DNA of 64,000 nt from assembly GCF_030503895.2 (NCBI RefSeq), contig NZ_CP129970.2, positions 3,643,001 to 3,707,000 on the forward strand, read 5' to 3'. This document shows, piece by piece, positions 33,115-42,623 of this stretch. The DNA comes from Marivirga arenosa (lineage in GTDB: Bacteria > Bacteroidota > Bacteroidia > Cytophagales > Cyclobacteriaceae). A model generated the notes under the pieces. The model ran no database searches. It saw only the letters and a program-made list of their open reading frames with translations, and was not told the DNA's origin. The first letter of the stretch is position 1. Each line of letters opens with the position of its first letter. Both the position numbers and the translations under genes were made by a program.

Positions 33115-35256
33115 TTATTTCTCTTCTTTTTCTGGTTTAGGTAATAATACCTTTCTCGATAATCTTAATTTTCCAGTCTTTTTGTCGATATCGATCAACT
33201 TCACTTTTACTTCTTCTCCGATTTCTAAAACCCCTTCCATATTTTCAATTTTCTCATGTTTGATCTCTGAAATATGTAAAAGACCATCTTTACCAGGCAT
33301 AATCTCAACAAAAGCACCGTATGGTTGAATTGCTTTCACAACACCATCGTATACCTCACCTACTTCAGGTTTAGCAACAATGCCTTTGATCCATTTAACT
33401 GCAGCATCTAAAGATTCCTTATTAACGGCAAATACATTGATTTTACCACCTTTTTCAGTTTCTTCAATCACAACAGTTGCTCCTGTAGTTTTCTGGATTT
33501 CTTGAACAACTTTTCCACCAGGACCAATTACAGCACCAATCATTTCTCTATCGATCTCAATGTTAACCACTCTAGGAGCATTTGGTTTATAATCTTCTCT
33601 TGGAGCAGCAATTGTTTTAGCCATCTCATTTCTGATATGATCACGACCTGCTTTTGCTTGGTTTAAAGCTTCCATCATTAACTCTGATGACAAACCATCT
33701 ACTTTAATGTCCATCTGGCAAGCTGTGATCCCTTTTTCAGTACCCGTTACTTTAAAGTCCATATCTCCGATATGATCTTCATCACCTAGGATGTCTGAAA
33801 GGATAGCATATTTACCTGTTTCAGCATCAGAGATTAATCCCATAGCAATACCTGAAACTGCGGATTTAATAGGGATACCTGCGTCCATTAATCCTAATGA
33901 ACCAGCACAAACAGTAGCCATAGATGAAGAACCATTTGATTCTAAGATATCTGAAACGACTCTGATAGTATAAGGTAATTCTTCTGGTGAAGGAATTACT
34001 TGCTTTAAAGCACGCATTGCTAAATTACCGTGCCCTACTTCTCTTCTTCCAGGACCTCTATTTGGTCTTGCTTCTCCAGTTGAGAATGCCGGGAAGTTAT
34101 AATGCAAGATGAATTTATTGTAGCCAGAATGCACAGCTCCATCAATCATCTGCTCATCAAGTTTAGTACCTAATGTAACAGTAGTTAATGATTGAGTTTC
34201 ACCTCTGGTAAATACCGCGGAACCGTGAGCCGATGGTAAGTAATCTACCTCACTCCAAATTGGTCTGATCTCATCTAATTTTCTACCGTCCAAGCGACTA
34301 CGCGTTTCTAAAGTAGCATTTCTAATCGCTTTTTTCTGTGTAGCATTTAAATAGCTTTTTGCTAATGTTAAGCTTATTTCTGTCTCATCTGGTAAAGATT
34401 CAAAATATCCATCTTTAATTTCAGAGAATAGTCTAGCTCTTTCATGCTTATCTGCCAAGCCTTTAGCCGCTATATCGTAAAACTGTTGATAGTATTTGTC
34501 AAAAATTTCTTTTTCTAATTCAGCATCTGGCTCTTCTTCGTGGTTGTATTCACGTTTTTCAGTTTTACCAGCATCTTTTGCTAAATCTAATTGTGCCTGA
34601 CATTGGATTTTGATGGCATCATGTGCGAAATTGATGGCTTCCACCATTTCTTCTTCTGAAATTTCTTCCATCTCTCCTTCTACCATCATGATATTATCCA
34701 TGGTGGCTGCGATAATCATATCGATGTCAGATTCTTCTAATTGCTTAGCATCAGGATTAACAATCATTTTACCATCAACACGAGCCACTCTTACTTCAGA
34801 GATCGGGCCTGCAAATGGTATATCGGAAGCAGTAAGTGCAGCTGAAGCTGCTAATGCCGCTAATGCATCAGGTAAGTCATTTTCTCCTAAAGAGAATAAT
34901 TGTATGAAAACCTGTGTTTCTGCATGGTAATCAGAAGGGAATAAAGGTCTTAATGCTCTATCTACTAATCTTGAAGTTAAAACTTCATAGTCAGATAATT
35001 TTCCTTCTCTTTTAAGGAATCCACCTGGTATTTTTCCAGATGAAGCAAATTTTTCTTGGTAATCTACAGACATTGGAAGGAAATCTACTCCCTCTCTAGC
35101 CTCTTTATTTGAAACAACGGTTGCTAATAAAATGGTATCTCCCATTCTAACTTCAACTGATCCGTCAGCTTGTTTAGCTAACTTCCCTGTTTCGATACTA
35201 ATTTCTCTACCATCAGGTAGATTGAATGTTTTTTTTATTGCATTTGGTATAGCCAT
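33115..35256 (-). CDS. pnp: Polynucleotide phosphorylase
   Basis: This 713-residue phosphorolytic 3'-5' exoribonuclease acts in mRNA decay. Two RNase PH domains (first half beginning [20 protein letters not shown]; second with [20 protein letters not shown] and [20 protein letters not shown]) flank a helical domain. A KH domain ([20 protein letters not shown]) and an S1 domain ([20 protein letters not shown]) complete it. Active-site [20 protein letters not shown] is intact. It follows rpsO, the common rpsO-pnp order, but a terminator lies between them. Confidence 0.97.
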   Translation of the reverse strand: MAIPNAIKKTFNLPDGREISIETGKLAKQADGSVEVRMGDTILLATVVSNKEAREGVDFLPMSVDYQEKFASSGKIPGGFLKREGKLSDYEVLTSRLVDRALRPLFPSDYHAETQVFIQLFSLGENDLPDALAALAASAALTASDIPFAGPISEVRVARVDGKMIVNPDAKQLEESDIDMIIAATMDNIMMVEGEMEEISEEEMVEAINFAHDAIKIQCQAQLDLAKDAGKTEKREYNHEEEPDAELEKEIFDKYYQQFYDIAAKGLADKHERARLFSEIKDGYFESLPDETEISLTLAKSYLNATQKKAIRNATLETRSRLDGRKLDEIRPIWSEVDYLPSAHGSAVFTRGETQSLTTVTLGTKLDEQMIDGAVHSGYNKFILHYNFPAFSTGEARPNRGPGRREVGHGNLAMRALKQVIPSPEELPYTIRVVSDILESNGSSSMATVCAGSLGLMDAGIPIKSAVSGIAMGLISDAETGKYAILSDILGDEDHIGDMDFKVTGTEKGITACQMDIKVDGLSSELMMEALNQAKAGRDHIRNEMAKTIAAPREDYKPNAPRVVNIEIDREMIGAVIGPGGKVVQEIQKTTGATVVIEETEKGGKINVFAVNKESLDAAVKWIKGIVAKPEVGEVYDGVVKAIQPYGAFVEIMPGKDGLLHISEIKHEKIENMEGVLEIGEEVKVKLIDIDKKTGKLRLSRKVLLPKPEKEEK

Positions 35257-35356
35257 AAATAATTTTTTTACTGTTTTCTCGTCTTGTTGTTAATTGTCCG
35301 CATTTGCTATACACGTCCTAAATAAGATGTGGTATTTAATGGGGTGATAATAATGG

Positions 35357-35386
35357 AAAAAGGGAACCTAATAGATTCCCTTTTTA
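35357..35386 (-). terminator. Terminator between rpsO and pnp
   Basis: aaaaagggaacctaatagattccctttttat forms a stem of gggaa(c) with (g)attccc and poly-U on the minus strand after the rpsO stop. Some read-through into pnp may occur, as in other bacteria. Confidence 0.75.
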
Positions 35387-35400
35387 TTGTGAAAAGTGAT

Positions 35401-35676
35401 TTATTTTCTTAATCCTAATTCAGCAATGATTGCTCTGTATCTTTCAATATCTTTCTTGTAAAGATAATCTAACAATCTTCTTCTTTTACCTACAAGTTTC
35501 AAAAGACCAGTTCTTGATGAGTGATCTTTTTTGTTAACTTTTAAGTGCTGCGTCAAATGATTGATTCGGAAGGTGAAAAGCGCAATTTGAGATTCTGCCG
35601 AACCTGTGTCATTATCTGCTTTTGACCGACCATGATTTTTGAACAGCTCTTTTTTCTTTTCTGTGTCTAAATACAT
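35401..35676 (-). CDS. rpsO: 30S ribosomal protein S15
   Basis: This 91-residue protein binds 16S rRNA and helps organise the central domain of the small subunit. It has [20 protein letters not shown] and the hallmark [20 protein letters not shown], followed by [16 protein letters not shown]. Length is typical. A good promoter lies upstream (35710-35738). Confidence 0.97.
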   Translation of the reverse strand: MYLDTEKKKELFKNHGRSKADNDTGSAESQIALFTFRINHLTQHLKVNKKDHSSRTGLLKLVGKRRRLLDYLYKKDIERYRAIIAELGLRK

Positions 35677-35709
35677 AGTTAGCGTTATTATATTATTTTA
35701 AAACAGCCG

Positions 35710-35738
35710 CAAATATACATGTATTTTTGATGGAACAA
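35710..35738 (-). promoter_or_regulatory. Promoter of rpsO (-33 TTG / -7 TATATTTG)
   Basis: On the minus strand TTG (35738-35736) and TATATTTG (35717-35710) are 18 bases apart, close to the Bacteroidota consensus. It sits 34 bp upstream of the rpsO start codon. Confidence 0.65.
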
Positions 35739-35747
35739 AAAGACTAT

Positions 35748-37352
35748 TTATTTTTTCCTTTTGAAAAACTTGAAAATTTTTGCGATTTTTACCGCATAAT
35801 AATCCACTTCAAATAATCTTGAATCATTTCTAGCTTGTCTGAGGAAGAACAAACCAAACGGCAGAAGTATTACATTAGAGGCCCAAACCGCTGCAAATAC
35901 GTTTACATCTCCTGCCCTGCCTAATTTTATCCCAGAGGTATTGATCACATAGGAAACAATAAAGAATATAATTGAAATTATAACTGGAAATCCTAAACCT
36001 CCCTTTTTAATAATAGCGCCTAAAGGTGCTCCAATTAAAAACATAACAATACAAGCCACTGCATCAGATAACTTCTTATTTGCTTCAATAGAATATACAT
36101 TGCTTTCAAATTCTCTTCTTTCTATCCTGGTATTTTCGCCTTTCAATCTATTTTTTGCAAATCGAGGTTTGTCAATTATGCTGTTAAAACCCCTATTCCT
36201 ACTAAAAAAAGCACTGTCGGCTTTTGCAATTAAAGTAGAGTCATATTTAGTAATGACGCTTTTAGGTACTTCCTTTTCTTCTTCTGTATTGTTATTATTT
36301 ACGATCGCCTTATTTAAATACTTTTGTTTGGGTCTATTTTGATTTTCTATTGGTTCAATATCATCTATTTTAACTGAGTCGGAATCTACTTTTACAGTAT
36401 CTTCTTTCATTTCCTCCCATTCTGCTACTGATTCGGGTTTGATGTCATCAATTTCCTTCATGTGCAGATTAAAAAAGCGAGGCGTATATCTATAAATTAC
36501 TCTTTTTGATTTTATGATGTCATTTTGCATAGAATCAACATCATTCCTTAGTTGAGCTTCATTCTTCATCAATCTATTTGAAGAAAAGAGTTCTTTATCA
36601 GTCCTTTCCATTTCAAAAGAAGCTAAGCTAAAAACCACTTTATTATGCTGAAATATATTTCTTATATAATTGGATGGTTTATCGGGTTTACTCGGATCTT
36701 GTTCTGTGTATGACCTTCCATCAAACAGTTCCATAACAAGGTATTTATCACCTAAAATGGTATACATTAATGCTGAATCAGCTAAAATGATTTCAGTATT
36801 CCCTTTCTTTTTTGAATGATTATAAATAATTAAATCTCCTAAAGATTTATCATCATCGTATTTTTTATTGGCTTTAATACTATATCCAGGAATACCTCCA
36901 TAAAACGCACCCTCTTTAATATCAATAGAAGGTTTCTTTTGTTTTATATCATATAAAAGACTGTATGCCTCTAAATTCGCTTTGGGTACTATAAAATTAT
37001 TCGAATAATATACAAGCGCACTTAAGCAAACAACAAAAACAAAGAGCGGCCTTAATACTCTAACCAATGAAATTCCTGCACTTTTAATAGCAGTTAATTC
37101 AAAATGCTCCCCTAAGTTTCCAAAAGTCATTAAAGAAGATAATAAAACTGCTAAAGGGAAAGCTATGGGAGTCATATTTATGCTGAAATAAGCTATTAAC
37201 TCAGCAAAAACACTGAAGCCTAAATCTTTCCCCACAAAATCATCAAAATATTTTAACATGTATTGTGTTAGTAAAATAAATACTACCACAAAAAAAGTTA
37301 TCAGGAAGGGCCCTATAAAAGATCTTAAGATGAGTTTATCTATTTTTTTCAT
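35748..37352 (-). CDS. lptF: LptF/LptG family lipopolysaccharide export permease, with long periplasmic insertion
   Basis: This 534-residue YjgP/YjgQ-family protein is part of the ABC complex that extracts LPS from the inner membrane. Six helices are expected: three near the N-terminus (FIGPFLITFFVVVFILLTQY; PIAFPLAVLLSSLMTFGNLG; LFVFVVCLSALVYYSN) and three at the end. LSDAVACIVMFLIGAPLGAI begins the last group. The central periplasmic region is long (roughly 330 residues, with Lys/Glu/Asn-rich stretches), exceeding the usual 360-residue total of LptF/G. A second homologue lies at 54452-55525. Which is F and which is G is not certain. Confidence 0.85.
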   Translation of the reverse strand: MKKIDKLILRSFIGPFLITFFVVVFILLTQYMLKYFDDFVGKDLGFSVFAELIAYFSINMTPIAFPLAVLLSSLMTFGNLGEHFELTAIKSAGISLVRVLRPLFVFVVCLSALVYYSNNFIVPKANLEAYSLLYDIKQKKPSIDIKEGAFYGGIPGYSIKANKKYDDDKSLGDLIIYNHSKKKGNTEIILADSALMYTILGDKYLVMELFDGRSYTEQDPSKPDKPSNYIRNIFQHNKVVFSLASFEMERTDKELFSSNRLMKNEAQLRNDVDSMQNDIIKSKRVIYRYTPRFFNLHMKEIDDIKPESVAEWEEMKEDTVKVDSDSVKIDDIEPIENQNRPKQKYLNKAIVNNNNTEEEKEVPKSVITKYDSTLIAKADSAFFSRNRGFNSIIDKPRFAKNRLKGENTRIERREFESNVYSIEANKKLSDAVACIVMFLIGAPLGAIIKKGGLGFPVIISIIFFIVSYVINTSGIKLGRAGDVNVFAAVWASNVILLPFGLFFLRQARNDSRLFEVDYYAVKIAKIFKFFKRKK

Positions 37353-37536
37353 TCAGTCCTTTAGAATTGAAATGCTATTTTAATATTGTCAATTTATTTC
37401 AAGATGCAAATAAACAAGAATTATGCTAAAGAAATAAATTATGAGAAAAATGAAAGTTAATTATAAATAAAACTCTATATCAGACTATAGAATAAAAGAC
37501 ATAAAACCCTTTATATCTGCGTTTTATAAATTAATA

Positions 37537-38532
37537 TTAATTTATAATATTATTTTTAATAAAATGCCAACTGCTGTCTTGAACACCTATCCAATCCTTG
37601 GAACGAAGTCTAGAGGCAATCACATGATTACCACTTTCTGGGAATGGAATTTCTTTCTTAATTTTTGAAGATAATTGAGCAAACATTTCTTTCATAGCCT
37701 CTACTGAGACTACATTATCCTGATTAGATTCATCTTTATAATAATAAGCCATAAATACAGGACATTGCACCTTTTGAAAAGTTTCCTGAATCATACTTTT
37801 ATTAATCATACTAAACAAGGAATAGTAGGCATCAACATGATAATATTCAGACCAAAAAGCTGCTATTGAATCTGGCCTTACCTCATGATTAATTTCCCCG
37901 CCCATCACCAACTTGGTAATATTCTTACCCCAAGGACCTAAAACCAACCTTTCATTAAAAGCTTGTCTTAAAGCTATATAGGGCGAGTATAATATCAAAC
38001 CTTCAACATCATTCGGAAATTCAGATGCTAACCATAAAGCTTGCGCAGCACCAGTAGAAGTAGCTGCAATAATCACCTTTTCCCCTAATAATTTCCCGAC
38101 AGACAATGCTTCCATAGCTGATTCCATGTAGGACTCAGCAGTTAAGCCTTTATATGCATTTTCAGAATTTAAACCTTGTCCCTTTAAACGGGCTAAATAA
38201 AGGTTAGCGTTTAAACTATCAGCTAAGTTAGTATGAACAGGGAATCCTTCTTGATGACTTGCCCCAAAGCCAGGTAAATAAACAATGGCATATTCAGTTG
38301 ATATTGAAATGCCATCATTCCAAACTATTTTAGCTTCATTACCAGCTTTAAGAGTTGGATATTTACTTTCATGTTGTTTAACCCAATTATCTAACGTAAT
38401 AATATCAGCTGGAATTTCAGGTAATGTATGAGAAAAGATAGGCTCAGGAATTTTAGGACCTAATTTGTAAATTATAAAAATAGTTGCAATAATTAGAATT
38501 AAAGCAATAAGAAACCTTTTAAGAAACTTCAT
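37537..38532 (-). CDS. Alpha/beta hydrolase, membrane-anchored
   Basis: This 331-residue protein has an N-terminal helix (FLIALILIIATIFIIYKLG) that anchors or exports it. The hydrolase core shows AIVYLPGFGASHQEGFPVHT (oxyanion region), AATSTGAAQALWLASEFPND (nucleophile elbow, T-S-T-G variant of GxSxG), FMAYYYKDESNQDNVVS (acid) and ESGNHVIASRLRSKDW (His). It resembles S33-type carboxylesterases/lysophospholipases. It overlaps the DoxX gene by one base and is the last gene of the MarR operon. Substrate is unknown. Confidence 0.82.
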   Translation of the reverse strand: MKFLKRFLIALILIIATIFIIYKLGPKIPEPIFSHTLPEIPADIITLDNWVKQHESKYPTLKAGNEAKIVWNDGISISTEYAIVYLPGFGASHQEGFPVHTNLADSLNANLYLARLKGQGLNSENAYKGLTAESYMESAMEALSVGKLLGEKVIIAATSTGAAQALWLASEFPNDVEGLILYSPYIALRQAFNERLVLGPWGKNITKLVMGGEINHEVRPDSIAAFWSEYYHVDAYYSLFSMINKSMIQETFQKVQCPVFMAYYYKDESNQDNVVSVEAMKEMFAQLSSKIKKEIPFPESGNHVIASRLRSKDWIGVQDSSWHFIKNNIIN

Positions 38533-38897
38533 TAGGTATATTCATTTTTAAAATACTGACCAATCACAAAACTAGCGCCAGCCAAAGCAATATCTTTTAA
38601 TAATGAGCTAGCTGACAGTTGATTACCCTCCATTGCCATCGGAAGATGTACAAATACTGCAAAAATTAATAACATAATGGCGAGTAAATTAGAAACTAAA
38701 TGTATTCGCCTTTTGATAAGGATACTGATTCCCGCTGCAACCAAAGCTGCCCCTGTTAAGTAAACCCAAAAAGTATGGCCAGGAATAAAAGAAGGTACCA
38801 CATTTTGTAAAGTTTTAGTGTTTACAAAATGAAATACCCCAAATATTATCATTGGAATAGCAAATAAGAATCTTCCTATATTAGATATTAGGTTCAT
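38532..38897 (-). CDS. DoxX-like integral membrane protein
   Basis: This 121-residue protein has four transmembrane helices: IGRFLFAIPMIIFGVFHFVN, FWVYLTGAALVAAGISILI, LVSNLLAIMLLIFAVFVHLP and SLLKDIALAGASFVIGQYF. The pattern fits the DoxX/DoxD superfamily, members of which are linked to quinone or thiol chemistry, but most are uncharacterised. It lies between a MarR regulator (41 bp upstream) and a hydrolase (1-bp overlap), so it is probably under MarR control. Confidence 0.78.
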   Translation of the reverse strand: MNLISNIGRFLFAIPMIIFGVFHFVNTKTLQNVVPSFIPGHTFWVYLTGAALVAAGISILIKRRIHLVSNLLAIMLLIFAVFVHLPMAMEGNQLSASSLLKDIALAGASFVIGQYFKNEYT

Positions 38898-38938
38898 TAT
38901 AATTTCAACTTAATTACAACTACCCAATATATAAAAAA

Positions 38939-39388
38939 TTATCCTCTTATTTTATCCAACGCTTTATTAACTGCTGCTGCATCTTCCTCAGTTAAGACCA
39001 TAGCCTCATTGTGGAAGTTAAATAACTCAGGTTCTATTTCTTTTAATAGCTTTTGACCTGAAGTAGTGATAACAACATCAACTTGCCTTCTATCATACAT
39101 GCAAATTGATCTTTCTGCCAACCCTTTTTCTACTAATTTATCCACAAGCCTAGATGCATTAGACATTTTGTCAAGCATTCTTTCTTGTATAGAAGAAACA
39201 GTTAATGGATCAGGAAATGTACCTCTTAATATTCTTAATACATTATATTGAGGTGCTGTTAATTTATGTTTTTTAAATATTTTATGTTGAACAGATCCAA
39301 TCCAATTGGCAGTATAGATAACATTTAAAATGGCTTTTTGCCTTTCAGTCTCGAACTTCGACTGTTTAATTTCTTCTTCTAACTTCAT
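38939..39388 (-). CDS. MarR family transcriptional regulator
   Basis: This 149-residue dimeric winged-helix regulator has LTAPQYNVLRILRGTFPDPL, then SNASRLVDKLVEKGLAERSI (recognition helix) and MYDRRQVDVVITTSGQKLLK (wing with the DRR motif typical of MarR). It heads the operon with the DoxX and hydrolase genes. An inverted repeat tgttaca-N11-tgtaaca lies 31 bp upstream of its start, probably its own operator. Ligand is unknown. The single Cys (SICMYDRR) could sense oxidants or electrophiles. Confidence 0.88.
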   Translation of the reverse strand: MKLEEEIKQSKFETERQKAILNVIYTANWIGSVQHKIFKKHKLTAPQYNVLRILRGTFPDPLTVSSIQERMLDKMSNASRLVDKLVEKGLAERSICMYDRRQVDVVITTSGQKLLKEIEPELFNFHNEAMVLTEEDAAAVNKALDKIRG

Positions 39389-39418
39389 CTTACCTTTAAA
39401 TTTAACTACTTAATAAAT

Positions 39419-39443
39419 TGTTACATTTTGTATTGTTGTAACA
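39419..39443. promoter_or_regulatory. Candidate MarR operator
   Basis: Perfect 7-bp inverted repeat: tgttaca (39419-39425) and tgtaaca (39437-39443), 11-bp spacer. It lies directly upstream of the MarR gene, where autoregulatory operators usually sit. Centre-to-centre distance is 18 bp, nearly two helical turns. Confidence 0.5.
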
Positions 39444-39480
39444 TTAAACACGAATGTATATATTTTGTTCCCGTGTTTAA
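39444..39480. promoter_or_regulatory. Second inverted repeat upstream of marR
   Basis: ttaaacacg (39444-39452) and cgtgtttaa (39472-39480) are perfect reverse complements with a 19-bp spacer. There is no following U-run on the minus strand, so it does not look like a terminator of the upstream PIG-L gene. It could be a second protein-binding site. Confidence 0.4.
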
Positions 39481-39531
39481 ACGTTTAATCGACCAATCGT
39501 GTAAAATTCTTGATTAATGGCACTTAAATAA

Positions 39532-42039
39532 TCAATGCTGAGGATTGGCGGCTAATAAATTTGCTAATAAGCGATATGCACCTGGCACTCCTGCTGGTAG
39601 CTCTCTAAAGAAACTTAGGCCAGTATAAACAAACTTACCTTTGCCATAATCTGCCACTAAAAGTGATCCCCTTTTTGGAGTTTCACCCGGATCATTCCCT
39701 ACTAAAATAGGTTCATAATGAGAATCCCAATTACTTGGAAAATAAAGCCCACGCTCTTGAACCCAACCTTCAAAATCTTGATTTGTAATTTTATTAGGGT
39801 AATTCAATACTTCATGTTTAGGGTTGATGAATTCCATTTCTGTTTCCTCAACAGTAATTCTATCTCTAGAAAGAATTAATGGATAAGGCCAGAAATCAGT
39901 ATCAGGCAGACTGTAAGTAGTGTTGTATTGAACCATATAAACACCTCCAGATTCCATATAATTTTTCATTTTACCATAATGGATCTGTAAAGCTTCATTA
40001 ACATTATAAGCACGTATACCTGCGATTATAGCATCATATTTTTTCAACTCTTCAGGACTAATAGATTCAATATCAATATTTTCAACCTCATAGCCCATAG
40101 CTTTCAAGGCCTCATCTACGGCATCTCCGGCACCTTCAATATACCCTATTTTGCTACCTGCAATTTGAACATCAGCCAATACCAATTGCTGTTCCGCATT
40201 TTGTATGATTACTTGATTTGGAATATGATCGTATTGAATTTCTTGCACATTTTTGTTGACCTCAACATTTCCTATCTGTACAGTAGCTTTTAAAGAAAAT
40301 TTTCCGGGCTTAGTTCCTGATTTAATTTTTATGCTAAATGTCTTAGAATTGTCTTTAAGAAGATTTTCAAATATTAGCTTTTTGTCATTTTCTACTATTT
40401 CCCATCCTTTTGGCAGGTCTAAACTTAACTCACCTGAAGCATTATCTTTCAATGATTTAATATTTAAAGAAATTTCTTTTTCTTGGCCACTTGAAGTATA
40501 AATTGAAACTTCCTCTAAAAACTCAATTGAAACTGGTGGTACCACATAAAAAGGCTGGATAATCTCCCCTTTAATTCTATCCGAAGATTTAAATTTTAAT
40601 GGAGAACTAAATTTAAAATCCTTGCCATTTATTTTCAAAACAACAGTGGCTGTGAAAGAAGGATCATTTTCAGGTTTACCAATTAGTTCTTGATTTTTTA
40701 CAATGTATAAACCATTATCTGATGGCTCATTCAACCAATAAGGATTTGAATACGGGAAGTCTTGTGGTATATTAAATACTAGCTTCTTAATTTCAACCTG
40801 ATTATATTCAAGTGCAACTGATTCATTATTTACACCTTCAACATTAGCCAAACTAGCTGAAATAAATTCTACTTCAGCTGAAGAACGGTTAACTAATTCT
40901 AGATTTGCTGAGATTTTATCTTCGGGTGAACCATAAGGATTACTAGTGTAGAACAAATTGTACAATCCAGCACAATTGATAATTAACTCCTCTAAGGCTT
41001 TTAATTTATCTTTTTTAATGGCAGAATCATCTAATTCCTCAATTAAATCCTTTATTGTGAAAAGTTGATTGATTGAGTTTTCAGGCTTTTTGGGATTGAA
41101 TTCCTTGATTAATTTTTCAATTTCTTTTTGAATACCTGACCCTCCCTTTAATTTTGACCAACTATTATCTATGTCAGCAAATAATTTCTGCTTTGAATCA
41201 GACCCTTCCCAATATTCGAAATACTCTACCTCTTCTCCTCTTGAACCAGCAGTGCCAAAAGCTTGGGATTTATGACTACTTCTACTTAATGCGGCTAATT
41301 CAGTATATGAAATCCCTAATAATGGATCATATCCTCCTACATCTTCGCTAATATATTTATCTTCATCGAAGCCACCATTTCTGCTGAAGAACCAAGATGA
41401 AGTATTCCAATAAATCTTTTTTGGCTGCCATACATTTACCCATTTTAGCTGCTCAGAAAAAGAATTTTTATCTCCTGCTTTTCCAAAGGCTTCATGAGCC
41501 AATATTGCCGAAGCAGTATGATGACCATGTGTGATACCGGGAGTTTCATTAAAGCGAGTTACAATTATATCAGGTTGAAAATTTCTAATGACCCATACCG
41601 CATCTGATAAAAGCTTTTCCTTACCCCATTTATTAAATGCCTCTTTAGGATTTTTTGAATAGCCAAAGTCATTTGCTCTTGTAAAAAACTGCTGTCCACC
41701 ATCTATTGAACGTGCTTTCAATAATTCTTGAGTTCTTATTAATCCTAATCCTTCCCTGAGCTCAGGTCCAATTACATTTTGACCTCCATCTCCACGAGTT
41801 AAGGATAAATACCCAGCATCAAATTTTTTTCCATTTTCTACATAGGCTATGAAGCGCGTGTTTTCATCATCTGGATGAGCAGCCATATATAAAACCCGAG
41901 TGGTATTTTTAAGCTTTTCCATCTGATGAAGAATTTCAGATGAACTTACTGCCTCTTTAACTTGGGCATTGGATAATTGAACAGTAAAAATGAATATTAT
42001 CAGTGCGAATATATTTCTCATAAAAATTTTAAATTTCAA
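39532..42039 (-). CDS. Large secreted PIG-L family deacetylase
   Basis: This 835-residue exported protein has signal peptide IFALIIFIFTVQLSNAQ (cleavage after residue about 25). Residues about 45-290 form a PIG-L domain with VLYMAAHPDDENTRFIAYVE (HPDD), LSLTRGDGGQNVIGPE and TRFNETPGITHGHHTASAIL (HGHH zinc ligands). The middle is beta-rich (NPCBM/Ig-like). The C-terminal 200 residues have a GATase-like/ThuA-like pattern (KKYDAIIAGIRAYNV, GKGKFVYTGLSFFRELPAGV). Family members are annotated as LmbE-like, with unknown glycan substrates. It is upstream of marR but separated by 143 bp. Confidence 0.85.
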   Translation of the reverse strand: MKFKIFMRNIFALIIFIFTVQLSNAQVKEAVSSSEILHQMEKLKNTTRVLYMAAHPDDENTRFIAYVENGKKFDAGYLSLTRGDGGQNVIGPELREGLGLIRTQELLKARSIDGGQQFFTRANDFGYSKNPKEAFNKWGKEKLLSDAVWVIRNFQPDIIVTRFNETPGITHGHHTASAILAHEAFGKAGDKNSFSEQLKWVNVWQPKKIYWNTSSWFFSRNGGFDEDKYISEDVGGYDPLLGISYTELAALSRSSHKSQAFGTAGSRGEEVEYFEYWEGSDSKQKLFADIDNSWSKLKGGSGIQKEIEKLIKEFNPKKPENSINQLFTIKDLIEELDDSAIKKDKLKALEELIINCAGLYNLFYTSNPYGSPEDKISANLELVNRSSAEVEFISASLANVEGVNNESVALEYNQVEIKKLVFNIPQDFPYSNPYWLNEPSDNGLYIVKNQELIGKPENDPSFTATVVLKINGKDFKFSSPLKFKSSDRIKGEIIQPFYVVPPVSIEFLEEVSIYTSSGQEKEISLNIKSLKDNASGELSLDLPKGWEIVENDKKLIFENLLKDNSKTFSIKIKSGTKPGKFSLKATVQIGNVEVNKNVQEIQYDHIPNQVIIQNAEQQLVLADVQIAGSKIGYIEGAGDAVDEALKAMGYEVENIDIESISPEELKKYDAIIAGIRAYNVNEALQIHYGKMKNYMESGGVYMVQYNTTYSLPDTDFWPYPLILSRDRITVEETEMEFINPKHEVLNYPNKITNQDFEGWVQERGLYFPSNWDSHYEPILVGNDPGETPKRGSLLVADYGKGKFVYTGLSFFRELPAGVPGAYRLLANLLAANPQH

Positions 42040-42082
42040 ACGATTTAAAGAATTATCAAACTGAAATCAATCCAATCCTTTT

Positions 42083-42475
42083 TCAGCGGCTATTTTTTGG
42101 TTTAAATGTTGCAATCACAATTGATAATAAAGGAATAAGCCAAACTAAATCATTCATTAATAAATGAAACATGAATTTTTTTGTAAAAACACCATTCATG
42201 ATTACAAAATAAACTGCAATCCCTCCTATCAGTTTAGCAAAAAATGATAACAGAATAAGCCATTTAAATCTTAAAGGTTTTAAGAAACCAAGGAACATCA
42301 TAAACCCTACAATCAGTATTCCAATAGCCTGATAGAAAACCCAATCATTAGAACTCTGATCTCCATTTGTCATCCACTTAATATAACTATCCGGACTCCA
42401 AAACAAAAATATTGCCCATGCAGTATTGTAAACTGAGGCAATTAATAACACCCCTCTCATCCAAGCTTGTATCAT
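42083..42475 (-). CDS. Small four-helix membrane protein, unknown
   Basis: I do not recognise this 130-residue protein. It has four hydrophobic segments (MRGVLLIASVYNTAWAIFLF; FYQAIGILIVGFMMFLGFL; WLILLSFFAKLIGGIAVYFV; LLMNDLVWLIPLLSIVIATF) separated by short charged loops. It is 43 bp from the PIG-L gene and transcribed toward it, so the two may be co-transcribed. No function can be assigned. Confidence 0.7.
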   Translation of the reverse strand: MIQAWMRGVLLIASVYNTAWAIFLFWSPDSYIKWMTNGDQSSNDWVFYQAIGILIVGFMMFLGFLKPLRFKWLILLSFFAKLIGGIAVYFVIMNGVFTKKFMFHLLMNDLVWLIPLLSIVIATFKPKNSR

Positions 42476-42623
42476 ACTTTATATATTTGTATTGATTAAA
42501 TAATTAGTCATATAATTATTAGCCACTTAATCACTGTTATGGCTAATGATTCGCTGATTAAAAAGATAATATTAATCATTTATTTAAAGTCAAACTTATA
42601 AAACCGAAAACAGTTAAATATAA

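Noticed and set aside
34610-34930. 106-residue Ser/Ala/Ile-rich frame antisense to pnp
   Set aside because: It is a shadow of the highly biased pnp coding sequence and has no independent features.
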